Assembly: GCF_000332275.1 (NCBI RefSeq)
Contig: NZ_CM001776.1
Location: 3,470,008 to 3,534,007, forward strand
Direction of reading: 5' to 3'
DNA: 64,000 nt
From: Synechococcus sp. PCC 7336
GTDB taxonomy: Bacteria; Cyanobacteriota; Cyanobacteriia; Thermostichales; PCC-7336
Positions 1 through 7,298 of this stretch are shown here, piece by piece. Below the pieces are notes generated by a model. It had not been told where the DNA came from. It saw nothing but the letters and a program-made list of their open reading frames with translations, and did no database searches. How positions within the stretch are numbered: position 1 is the stretch's first letter; every line of letters begins with the position of its first letter. Position numbers and translations under genes: made by a program.

Positions 1-76
1 TAACAATCATCACCGTCTTTTTCCTTTAGCCGCTCAAACCCAGTATTTATCGGAGAAAATCACATCTAAAAAGTGA

Positions 77-424
77 ATTGCCTCTGACTCAATTATTGAC
101 CCAAATAGTAGAACCCAGAGCCCTCAACAGCGTGGACGTGAATCAGAGGCAAGAATTTTGGAGGAACTTGACCTTCCGAGTAATAATCAACGAGTAAGTT
201 CTCCGGAAGGCAATTCCATTCCTGACGCTCTAACAGATGATGTCTCTGTTGAGATTAAGGACACTCAAACTGTTTCAAACACTCGACAGATACGAATACA
301 GACGGATGCAGCACGAGAATCGGGAAGAAGATCCACTTTAATTACAGGAGAAAATACTCGGGTGTCGAGAAATGCTCAAGAATCATTTGATCAAGCTATT
401 CGTCGTCCAGATCTTGGACCATAA
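77..424 (+). CDS. Orphan toxin tip, restriction-endonuclease-like nuclease
   Basis: The frame is open to the stop at 424 but has no ATG. The first usable start, TTG at 158, falls inside the conserved part, so I read this as a displaced C-terminal toxin tip and not a free-standing gene. Visible elements are a Glu-bearing helix (RGRESEARILEEL), an Asp in IPDALTDD and a VEIKD strand about ten residues later. That E...D...ExK layout is the PD-(D/E)XK fold found in many Rhs/CdiA nuclease toxins. A DPN motif encoded by cccaaata (100-107) precedes the domain, and the same seam precedes the next two tips. A probable immunity gene follows after 17 bases. Nuclease assignment is by motif resemblance only. 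Confidence 0.55.
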   Translation: MASDSIIDPNSRTQSPQQRGRESEARILEELDLPSNNQRVSSPEGNSIPDALTDDVSVEIKDTQTVSNTRQIRIQTDAARESGRRSTLITGENTRVSRNAQESFDQAIRRPDLGP

Positions 425-441
425 TATTCAAGGAGGCATAA

Positions 442-1161
442 ATGTTAGTTGGCATAATTTACTTTGAAGAAATCAGAGCTAAAGAAGTTCTGAAAACATT
501 ATTTTCCTTTCCTGTTCCATTAAGACCTATTTCTTATAGCGAGGATGAAGAGCCTAGTTCGAAAAATACAAGAAAATTCAATGAGGGAAGTGCCAAGAAA
601 ATACTAAGTCAACCACCTCAAAAATACTTCCTTTCATCAGATTTTTGTCGATACAACTTTTTGCTTAGAGAAAGTTATGCAGCTCTTTTTATCGATAATT
701 TTTCTTCTCCACGTAGCTCCTCTTTGGATTTATTGATAGAAGAAATTTGTAATATGAATCCTTTCTTTGGATGTATCTGCGAAGGAGAAGAACGAGATCA
801 CAGAAACAGAGTTGTCAAAGTAATCGGCAAAAATACAATTGAATCATGGGTTGGTAGAAACCCTTTCAAGAAAGTGCCTGGACTCTACTGGAAGACTATT
901 TTTTCAAAACAGATTCTTCTTCAGAATAACCTCAAAATAGAAAAACTTAAAAAGCTTGCCAAACACTCCTCTACATTAAAAATTTCAACAGTTGTATTGA
1001 CCTTTTTTGATGATCCTCAAGACTGGAGAAAATATGCTGAGGCTTTGGACTCTGCCTGTAATTCATTAGATGGAATATTTTCGAAAGAACAAGTTTTGGC
1101 AGAGACTAGTCATATTGAGAACGTAATGCAATACATAACAGCAATATCAAAGTTCAAGTAG
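442..1161 (+). CDS. Probable immunity protein for the first toxin tip
   Basis: This 239-residue protein starts at ATG 442 behind a strong Shine-Dalgarno (AAGGAGG, 430-436), just after the stop of the upstream nuclease-like tip. It has no signal peptide or membrane helix and looks cytosolic. A central segment (WVGRNPFKKVPGLYW) resembles a motif I associate with immunity proteins next to polymorphic toxins, but I cannot assign a Pfam name. The base composition is A/T-rich compared with the YD-repeat genes, as is usual for horizontally exchanged immunity genes. Its role is inferred from position: tip, immunity, then the next tip begins only a few bases after its stop. Confidence 0.6.
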   Translation: MLVGIIYFEEIRAKEVLKTLFSFPVPLRPISYSEDEEPSSKNTRKFNEGSAKKILSQPPQKYFLSSDFCRYNFLLRESYAALFIDNFSSPRSSSLDLLIEEICNMNPFFGCICEGEERDHRNRVVKVIGKNTIESWVGRNPFKKVPGLYWKTIFSKQILLQNNLKIEKLKKLAKHSSTLKISTVVLTFFDDPQDWRKYAEALDSACNSLDGIFSKEQVLAETSHIENVMQYITAISKFK

Positions 1162-1163
1162 TT

Positions 1164-1724
1164 AATAGGCAGGCTACTGGCCCAAATAGAGTAGCGAGTC
1201 CAGGTCTAAACACGCCTCTCAGCTCTAATTCAGTAGTTCTTGATTCTAACGCTGCAATTGCCTTGAGGAACCAGAGCCAAGGGGCTAGTCTCAATCCTAT
1301 TGATCAGGCCACAGTCGACCGACTGCAGAGCCTAGGATCGGATCTAAGAATAACTAGTAGAGGTGCTGGAGAATTACCGACAGCACCATCTGGTCTAGGA
1401 CAAGTACCTACAACTGTTAGTAGCAGTAGCCCTGAATTCCAGTCTTTACTAACTGAATTACAACAACCTGGTCGCATTGTAGGCGGACCAAGAGGGACTG
1501 CTGACAGACAAATTGTAGCTGAAGCATTCTTTGCTGATGTTGAATCCGGTGTAGTTCCTCAACTCATCACAGCGGATCGAAGTATGTTCAATAATTTAGC
1601 CAGAATTGCAAATATAAACCCAGCCAAACTCAACGGTCTTACCATACCCAGGGCTTTTCCACAGGGATTTGATGTAACAATCAATTCAAGAACAATTCGT
1701 GTTATACCGATAGAAACACCATAA
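1164..1724 (+). CDS. Orphan toxin tip, PIN-like ribonuclease
   Basis: The reading frame is open from just after the previous immunity gene and has no ATG; a TTG at 1263 would cut off the first catalytic motif. After the seam ATGPNR it reads SSNSVVLDSNAAIAL, a typical first strand of a PIN domain with its first Asp. A Glu in RGAGELPT, the stretch TADRQIVAEAFFAD and finally ITADRSMFNN supply the remaining acidic positions in the usual order. PIN domains are Mg-dependent RNases, as in VapC. I infer a displaced C-terminal toxin domain that needs fusion to a core to be delivered. The zinc-ribbon gene directly downstream is its probable immunity partner. Confidence 0.6.
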   Translation, partial: NRQATGPNRVASPGLNTPLSSNSVVLDSNAAIALRNQSQGASLNPIDQATVDRLQSLGSDLRITSRGAGELPTAPSGLGQVPTTVSSSSPEFQSLLTELQQPGRIVGGPRGTADRQIVAEAFFADVESGVVPQLITADRSMFNNLARIANINPAKLNGLTIPRAFPQGFDVTINSRTIRVIPIETP

Positions 1725-1738
1725 AACCAAGGTTAATT

Positions 1739-2128
1739 ATGGCATTTGACTTTTTTGTTGGCCTTTTAAAATGCCCCAACTGTGCTTTTGTGTCAAAGGC
1801 AGATAGCTCAACAAATATACAGATTAAAATTCGCAAACAGCCATCATTTGAATGCTTCGGGATTGGTGATATTTTGGAGGCCACCTTGGAAGATCTCAAG
1901 GGTGGAGGGTACGAAACTCTTCGCCTTCCTGATGAAGGAAAAGATATAATTTTAATTGACATGTGGGATTGCCCGAATTGTGGGCAGGCTCGAAACTGGG
2001 TAAAGATAGTTATAAGAAATGGCAAGATTGTTGATATATCAGCAGTTGAAAATAAGAAAGAAATACTAAGTAAAGCTCATTTTCTAGTCGATGAATGTGC
2101 TCACGACATAGGATATTGGCCCAAATAA
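1739..2128 (+). CDS. Small zinc-ribbon protein, probable immunity to the PIN-like tip
   Basis: This 129-residue protein starts 15 bases after the stop of the PIN-like tip. Two CPNC knuckles (near residues 12-15 and 78-81) are arranged as a split zinc ribbon. The rest is mixed alpha/beta with an acidic C-terminal part. I do not recognise a named family. Position between two toxin tips argues for immunity to the upstream PIN domain. Its stop codon overlaps, in a different frame, the seam where the next tip begins (cccaaata, 2120-2127). Confidence 0.55.
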   Translation: MAFDFFVGLLKCPNCAFVSKADSSTNIQIKIRKQPSFECFGIGDILEATLEDLKGGGYETLRLPDEGKDIILIDMWDCPNCGQARNWVKIVIRNGKIVDISAVENKKEILSKAHFLVDECAHDIGYWPK

Positions 2129-2487
2129 TTCAGCAGTAACGGTTTTTCGAGTTGATGAGAATGCATTTCCTGCCCGTATCAATGTCGGAGAAAATGGCCA
2201 AATAGATGTCCCTACTATAACTACAAGAAGTGGAGGTGAGAGGGCTTTATTCCTAAATTTTGACCAGCCACAGCGAGCTAGACAATTTGCTCTCGAAAAT
2301 AGACAGGGCAATGCTACTGTTACAGCTGTCGATGTAGATACATCACTCTTAGAAAATCTAAGGCAGCGGTCAATCTTTGATAGAGGTGAACAGGTTTTAA
2401 CTGATTCCAGTTCACCATTGAGAGTTGATATTAATCAAGCACCTGATCAATTTGGCCTGCGAACACCTGAAGATATTCAGTTGTTTA

Positions 2488-3348
2488 GAACGTGTCTGAA
2501 AAGTCTCAAGCCAGCCTACGAAGCATGAGATTGACCATAGCAGCGTAAAGCATCGTCTCACTCGTAGTGGGCAAATATTCGTAGTCCTTGCTCAAGCGAC
2601 GGTATCGACCAAACCAGGCAAAGGTGCGCTCAACCACCCATCGCCGAGGTAAAAGCTGGAACCCTTTTTGCTCAGCAGGCCGTTGTACGACTTCAATAGT
2701 CCAGCCAAACGCTTGCTCAACCCAAGCCACAAAAGATTTGCCACCAAAGGTTTTATCGGTCCAAATCAATTGCAAGCAACTCCACATACTGGCAAACCAA
2801 ATCCCCAGCAAGGTGAGGCCGTCATGGTCGGAGCGTCGGGCACTGTGGACCTTGGCACCCAGCAGTAGACCCATCGTATCAACCAGGATAGTGCGCTTGC
2901 GACCTTTAACTTTTTTGCCTCCATCAAAGCCTGTTTCTTGAGCGGCACCAGCTGTTTTGACCGATTGGGAATCCAGGCAGGCTGCCGAGGGAGAAGGATT
3001 GCGCCCCACCGTTTCTCTCAGTTGCTGGCGCAGAGCATGGTTGAGAGCTTCCCAGGTGCCATCGGCTTCCCACTGACGGAAGTAATGGTAGACCGTTTGC
3101 CAAGCGGGGAAGTCGTGGGGCAGCAGACGCCAGGCACATCCGGCTCTCAACAGATAGAAGATGGCATTGACCACTTCGAAAACGTTGACGCTGCGGGGAC
3201 GACCGCCTGGCTTAGCTGGCGGTAATAGCGGAGCTAGAAGCTCGCACTGGGCAGGGGTTAGATCGGTGTCGTAGGATTGGCGTGTCATTGGTTGGGAGGC
3301 TCTAACTCAGCCTCTCAACTTTATCTGCTGACCTTTTCAGACACGCTC
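2488..3348 (-). mobile_element. IS5-family insertion sequence (861 bp), complete
   Basis: The element is bounded by inverted repeats starting GA(A/G)CGTGTCTGAAAAG and flanked by the 3-bp direct repeat TTA (2485-2487 and 3349-3351). It carries one transposase on the minus strand. Insertion is inside a toxin-tip reading frame, which closes seamlessly when the element is removed. The clean ends and target repeat suggest a recent insertion. Confidence 0.88.
2506..3288 (-). CDS. IS5-family transposase
   Basis: This intact 260-residue DDE transposase opens with the DUF4096-type domain (LTPAQCELLAPLLPPAKPGGRPR). It continues with CLDSQSVKTA, the DDE_Tnp_1 segment GKKVKGRKRTILVD, and ends with RWVVERTFAWFGRYRRLSKDYE, which carries the catalytic Glu. 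It fills almost the whole IS. No frameshift or internal stop is visible, so the element may be active. Confidence 0.93.
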   Translation of the reverse strand: MTRQSYDTDLTPAQCELLAPLLPPAKPGGRPRSVNVFEVVNAIFYLLRAGCAWRLLPHDFPAWQTVYHYFRQWEADGTWEALNHALRQQLRETVGRNPSPSAACLDSQSVKTAGAAQETGFDGGKKVKGRKRTILVDTMGLLLGAKVHSARRSDHDGLTLLGIWFASMWSCLQLIWTDKTFGGKSFVAWVEQAFGWTIEVVQRPAEQKGFQLLPRRWVVERTFAWFGRYRRLSKDYEYLPTTSETMLYAAMVNLMLRRLA

Positions 3349-3657
3349 TTAGAAATTCCATCATTCCTGGAAGCGGCAGGGTGGTAGACCCAAATGATCT
3401 ATAAATTCCTGAAGTCATTATACAAGTACTCTTAGGCTATGATCGATTTCAAGGAGCGATTAATGTATATACTTAACTAAGGTTGCTCGCATAGTTTGGC
3501 TTGGAACTTAAAGCGAGACAGTCAGAACAGTTTCTTCTTGGCCTATAATGGCTAGAACACTTATTAGATCAAGTCTGACTCTATGAGGTTGTAATCTTTG
3601 CGGCACAAGATGTCCTGGCCTCAATGGACAGCTCATAATCTTTTCTCAAGTTGTCTC

Positions 3658-3993
3658 ATGAAAGTAATGCAGAAAGTTTTTATCATCCCTTTTCATGTAA
3701 AGGTATTAAATGATTCTATAATGCCAAAACAGTTCAATGGAGCTTATGTAAGCTGCTTTGTTTATTCTATTGATTATGTTGATGCTGTCGAAAAAGCATT
3801 GAAGAAACTTGCAGATGATGGACTTCATCCCGAGGAAATTTTGCAGCCAATTAACGAAATGAAGCTATCCGATTGGGAAGAATATCTAAGGAATACCTGG
3901 CTAGAAAATGTTAATGATCTTCCCAGGCAGAAGGATTTTGAAAAAGCCATGAAGTCAGGGTTAGTAATCTATAGTCCATTTTCATCATACTAA
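3658..3993 (+). CDS. Probable immunity protein for the third tip
   Basis: I chose ATG 3658 (MKVMQKVFIIPFHVKVLNDS) over the TTG at 3598 because the earlier residues look unconserved. The 111-residue product contains GAYVSCFVYSIDYVDAVEKALKKLADDGLHPEEILQPI, written here in parts: GAYVSCFV, then DAVEKALKKL, then HPEEILQPI. This kind of small acidic alpha/beta protein is common behind FRV-type Rhs tips. It is separated from its tip by about 250 bases. I infer that it protects against the tip interrupted by IS5. Confidence 0.5.
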   Translation: MKVMQKVFIIPFHVKVLNDSIMPKQFNGAYVSCFVYSIDYVDAVEKALKKLADDGLHPEEILQPINEMKLSDWEEYLRNTWLENVNDLPRQKDFEKAMKSGLVIYSPFSSY

Positions 3994-4012
3994 TTTTTGA
4001 TCGGAGAAAATT

Positions 4013-4651
4013 CTAGTCGGCTTCTATTTTTTCTTTAAGTGATTGAGAAAGAGGATATTCTTCTTCTTTTGGCAATAGCTTCTCTGCTTCTTTAATTTTA
4101 CTATTCTCTATTAAGCAATAAATTTGCCTTGCTAACATAGTGATTTCAGTAATGCTTTGAATCCACTCGTTAACATATAAATCAACAGCCAACTTCGATA
4201 AGCCTATTTGGATAGATCGATATTCGAGTGGCTGTAAGTTCAAATTACGTTCGGGATCCCATTGAATACGGACGGGAGTTTTATTCTTGTTTTTTAGCCA
4301 TTCTTCTCTATTTACAAATTTTCTAGATTGATGACTTAAAAAACTATGCTCTAACGCCCAATTAAAGCCTTCTCTCGAAATATCAATAGCAAGGATTCTA
4401 CTTTGCCCACTCTCCTTCATACCCCAGCCAGAGCGATACATCATCCAAAGGAAAGATGGCTTAATCCATGTCATTCGCGCAAATTGGAATGATGGCGCTA
4501 CAAAAGTACCATTTTCAAGTGCTGCGTCAGCAATAGCGTCTCCATAAGCCTGGTAAACGCGAATAGTTGTGTCATTGTACATAGCCCTGATTTGTTTGTG
4601 AGAAATTACCATTGCTAATATAAGGCTCCAGCCAGAGTTTTCAGAACCCAT
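4013..4651 (-). CDS. DUF4291 family protein
   Basis: This 212-residue protein matches the DUF4291 pattern: QIRAMYNDTTIRVYQAY near the start, then MTWIKPSFLWMMYRSGW, REGFNWAL, VRIQWDPERN and RSIQIGLS. The family is widespread and of unknown biochemical function. The start could also be the internal Met at 4612 (MVISHKQIR), since the first 13 residues are not typical. It lies on the minus strand among plus-strand toxin modules, so it is either unrelated cargo or an orphan immunity-like gene. Confidence 0.8.
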   Translation of the reverse strand: MGSENSGWSLILAMVISHKQIRAMYNDTTIRVYQAYGDAIADAALENGTFVAPSFQFARMTWIKPSFLWMMYRSGWGMKESGQSRILAIDISREGFNWALEHSFLSHQSRKFVNREEWLKNKNKTPVRIQWDPERNLNLQPLEYRSIQIGLSKLAVDLYVNEWIQSITEITMLARQIYCLIENSKIKEAEKLLPKEEEYPLSQSLKEKIEAD

Positions 4652-4694
4652 TTCATTTAAACAGCAGGACCCTCCTGAAGGCCACTACAAGTTT

Positions 4695-4850
4695 GTCCCG
4701 AGGCTGATACGGTAATGAAGTCGCTTTGTTCCGCCTGTTCCGCATCGCCGCTCATCAAGCGCACGGTCGTGCAACGGCAATGCTAGTCCCCCCACCCGCG
4801 CTAATCGCACCTCCCATCGCCCGCGCAACCCCGCTAATGCCCAAAGTTCC
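4695..4850 (+). repeat. Dispersed intergenic repeat, copy 1
   Basis: About 155 bases beginning gtcccgaggctgatac recur almost unchanged at 32,723-32,892. Both copies lie next to Rhs module sequence. The left copy runs directly into the last residues of a YD core (YRYVGNSPLNF). No protein is evident. It may mark a recombination boundary. Confidence 0.7.
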
Positions 4851-4852
4851 AT

Positions 4853-5728
4853 TTATATCGCTATGTGGGCAACAGCCCGCTCAACTTTATCGACCCCAGT
4901 GGCAATCAGGCAGAGTCGCCACTTCAATTTAATTTGAGCGTGGAGAGCGGCTCTACTATTCCCCAAGCAACTATTAACGAGCTACGCGATCGCTCCAACG
5001 AGATCGCTGAAGGTAGTAAGACATCCCTTCCCGAAACAACCATTAACCAGACACTTGCGAGAGATCGAGAGATCGCCGAGCTGAGAGCAACGGAATTCAG
5101 CCCAGTCAACCCCGAGCCTGTGTCTTTTGATGAGAGGACTTCTGTATCACCAAGCGCTGAAGCCCCCGAACCGCCGATTGCCGAAGCTCCCGAACAGCCC
5201 ACTCTAACTCCCGAGCCAATCATTGACGAAGGGGCCGATATCATCATCACGCAGGACGATCTACCCCCGCGCGCTCCCTCTCCCAATCAAGGCACCGAGC
5301 TGTCCAATAGCGAGCACAACCCCGTGCCCGAGCCTGCGGTCGACGAGCCGGAAGCAGAAATCAACGAGCCAGAAGAGCCCCTACCACCTCGGGATCCCCG
5401 CCCCAATCGTCCCCGCGATCCTCGTCGCCGAGTTGGACCCTTTGTGGTGTCTCCCGATGCTGTGAATGGCACCGATGGACCAGATGTTGCTGGAATCCAA
5501 CCTTCGACTACTCCTGAAACAGCTCCTTTAACTGAGCCCCAGCCAATTAACCCAGACCAGTTTGTACGAGAAGTGGTTACCGGTGGCGTTGTCACTGGAG
5601 CTGCTGTGGGGATAGCGATCGCAGGGTTTACAGCACTAGCCCCAGCAGCACTACCAGTAGCAGCCACCATTCTCGGTGTGGTAGCCCTCGGGACGACTTT
5701 GAATAATATCGGTCGTCGCTTGGACTGA
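4853..5728 (+). CDS. YD-core remnant with long Pro/Glu-rich pre-toxin linker
   Basis: The frame begins with LYRYVGNSPLNFIDPSGN, the last residues of an Rhs core and the conserved DPSG cleavage-site region. It then runs through about 220 residues rich in Pro, Glu and Asp and a hydrophobic Gly/Ala segment (VVTGGVVTGAAVGIAIAG and following) that could be membrane-active. It stops at RRLD. No ATG is near the start; GTG 4865 is possible. The toxin tip that follows is in another frame, so the linker and its tip are no longer one protein. The rest of the core is missing and replaced by a dispersed repeat. Confidence 0.7.
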   Translation, partial: LYRYVGNSPLNFIDPSGNQAESPLQFNLSVESGSTIPQATINELRDRSNEIAEGSKTSLPETTINQTLARDREIAELRATEFSPVNPEPVSFDERTSVSPSAEAPEPPIAEAPEQPTLTPEPIIDEGADIIITQDDLPPRAPSPNQGTELSNSEHNPVPEPAVDEPEAEINEPEEPLPPRDPRPNRPRDPRRRVGPFVVSPDAVNGTDGPDVAGIQPSTTPETAPLTEPQPINPDQFVREVVTGGVVTGAAVGIAIAGFTALAPAALPVAATILGVVALGTTLNNIGRRLD

Positions 5729-6054
5729 ATAATAGTTTGTTAGATGATAATGTTCTGGGTGCTATAGATCGATTGGGAGTAGATCCAAGTAGTATCAATC
5801 TTTCTCCAGATGGAACTGTCACTGCAAGAATTGATGTCTCTGAAACTTTAGCAAGAGATGATATCGATTTACTTCTCAATGTCTTTAGAGAGCAGGGGGC
5901 AACTAGAGTAAGCATTGAGTCAGGATTTATCGTAAATGAAAAACTGGCTAATACTTTGACTAGGCTTGCAGAAAGAGGACGAAGCTTTCAAGGAGGTAGA
6001 GTAAGACTTAGTGACTCACCCAATACAGATTTCATTATTGATTTTGACCTATGA
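5728..6054 (+). CDS. Out-of-frame toxin tip (LLDDNVLGAIDRLG type)
   Basis: The frame reads LNNSLLDDNVLGAIDRLGVD and continues for about 105 residues to FIIDFDL. It begins exactly where the upstream linker terminates, but one base out of frame. TTG 5737 could start translation. The family is unknown to me, but a fragment of the same domain (GLLDNDLLDAIDRLG) occurs at 30,070-30,138, which supports it as a real mobile tip. Its stop overlaps the ATG of the next gene (ATGA at 6051), which indicates a tightly coupled toxin-immunity pair. Confidence 0.6.
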   Translation, partial: NNSLLDDNVLGAIDRLGVDPSSINLSPDGTVTARIDVSETLARDDIDLLLNVFREQGATRVSIESGFIVNEKLANTLTRLAERGRSFQGGRVRLSDSPNTDFIIDFDL

Positions 6055-6491
6055 ATCAAAATATAAAACGAGATAAATGGTACGAGAACAGGATTCTTTG
6101 GCGTGCCGAACAACACAAATTATTTGATAAAAGATGTCTGAGGTATGTAGATGCTCCTGAAAAGGTAAAAGAGGTGATTGAATCTTGTTCAAAGTATAAA
6201 GGTATTCCAGTTTTACTTTTCTTTAGAAATAGTGAACTTTGGACTTTACTCACAACAAATGAAGTAGTATCCTTCTATGACGGTAAGTTACGCTCAGGTG
6301 AACTAGATCTCGTTCAGAAAAAAGTAAAGATCAAAAGAAATGGAAGCAATGGTTCTAATCAATCTAATAGTGTCAAAGAAAGTGAGTTTATATCACTGGC
6401 TAACTTAGGCGTCACAGTTTGGGCTCCTGCTGGATCTGAGCTGTTCGCTCTAATGAATATCCTACAAATGTTTCCCCTCAACATCAAATAG
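6051..6491 (+). CDS. Probable immunity protein, ATGA-coupled to the upstream tip
   Basis: This 146-residue protein begins with the ATG that overlaps the stop of the toxin tip. It is basic and A/T-rich with no signal peptide. It contains WYENRILWRAEQHKLFDKRC, VLLFFRNSELWTLLTTNEV and a C-terminal LGVTVWAPAGSELFALMNI segment. I recognise no named domain. Translational coupling to a tip is the main reason to call it immunity. Confidence 0.6.
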   Translation: MNQNIKRDKWYENRILWRAEQHKLFDKRCLRYVDAPEKVKEVIESCSKYKGIPVLLFFRNSELWTLLTTNEVVSFYDGKLRSGELDLVQKKVKIKRNGSNGSNQSNSVKESEFISLANLGVTVWAPAGSELFALMNILQMFPLNIK

Positions 6492-6620
6492 GGTGAATGA
6501 GAACAGACCCATTGAAAAAACGAAACTTTGACAATAGCTTTGAAAGAGATCTGGGTGAGTCTGCGAAAAATCAATCTCTGACTTGCATAAGAACATCATA
6601 AATTCAATGTGTTAGCATGA

Positions 6621-6983
6621 CTAACTTGTACTTCTATTGTGCTTCCTTTCTGCCTTTATATATATCTCTTTTGGTGCTTCTTCAAAGTAATATAATAAGG
6701 CTGGGCATAGCCAGCCTTCCAAATCCCACTCAGAGGACTTGTACCAGTTACCCTCATACTCTTCCTTAACCCAGATCAAGCTTTGTTGAAAGCCAGGAAA
6801 TGGTTTGGCCGAGAAAATAAGTTTAAAGCCTTTATTGGCTTCTGGCATATCTTTTGAAATACGATCAATCATTTCAGGTATTCCAAAGACAAATGGTTCT
6901 TTCGTAAGCCCCATTTCAGCGTCGTCAAATACCCATGTATCCTGATATTTATATGGGAAGACTACCATTAGTGAATTACTCAT
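6621..6983 (-). CDS. DUF6717-like small protein
   Basis: The 120-residue product has the pattern MSNSLMVVFPYKYQDTWVFD, TKEPFVFGIPEMID, FSAKPFPGFQ and EGWLCPALLYYFEEAP. I associate this with the DUF6717 family of small proteins of unknown function. It is monocistronic on the minus strand between a toxin-immunity pair and the giant YD gene. It could be an orphan immunity gene or unrelated. The family name is from memory and moderately sure. Confidence 0.6.
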   Translation of the reverse strand: MSNSLMVVFPYKYQDTWVFDDAEMGLTKEPFVFGIPEMIDRISKDMPEANKGFKLIFSAKPFPGFQQSLIWVKEEYEGNWYKSSEWDLEGWLCPALLYYFEEAPKEIYIKAERKHNRSTS

Positions 6984-7168
6984 ATATTAGATCCCTTGCA
7001 CAATTGTTTTTGTGATACAATATAAGTCCAACTATAAAAATCTATTTTCCTCTGTGACATTAACGTTCACACCTGAAGTGCTGAAGATGTAAATATCTTG
7101 AAAAGTCTTTTGTTGTACCATTAAATCTTTTTAGCAAGAGTTCTAAATAGACCTCTTATCTTGGCAAT

Positions 7169-7284
7169 AGTCCGGACAGTTTTTACGAAAATGGCTGAAA
7201 CCCGCATTCTACCGTTGATGATTGGGGCATCCAGAGGGGCTGAAACCCGCATTCTACCGTTGCCTCTGAAAAACTGTCCGAAGT
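7169..7284. mobile_element. Short inverted-repeat element (MITE-like), copy 1
   Basis: The 116-bp element has 16-bp termini AGTCCGGACAGTTTTT and ACTTCGGACAGTTTTT in inverted orientation. Inside is a 25-bp direct repeat (7193-7217 and 7238-7262). A diverged second copy is at 23,524-23,649. In both places the element sits immediately 5' of a truncated YD-repeat sequence. No coding capacity. Confidence 0.7.
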
Positions 7285-7298
7285 GTTGATCTTGGGTT

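Larger units (their letters stand above)
2118..3404 (+). pseudogene. Third orphan toxin tip, interrupted by IS5
   Basis: From the seam GPNN at 2118 the frame is open with NSAVTVFRVDENAFPAR, GERALFLNFDQPQRARQF and PDQFGLRTPEDIQLF, until IS5 enters at 2488. Removing the IS and one copy of its TTA target repeat restores the frame, which continues RNSIIPGSGRVVDPNDL and stops at 3402-3404. The domain resembles an Rhs-associated toxin tip that begins with FRV/YRVEG and contains LFLNF; I do not know its activity. The matching immunity gene is at 3658. The tip has no start codon and no core, so it was already silent before the IS arrived. Confidence 0.55.

Noticed and set aside
5287-5670. Long minus-strand frames opposite the linker and YD genes
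   Set aside because: They are antisense shadows of the real plus-strand genes, with no start signals or recognisable protein.
7193-7262. Two identical 25-bp repeats with a 20-bp gap, CRISPR-like
   Set aside because: There are only two units, they lie inside an inverted-repeat element, and the related element at 23.5 kb has diverged versions. No cas genes are near.
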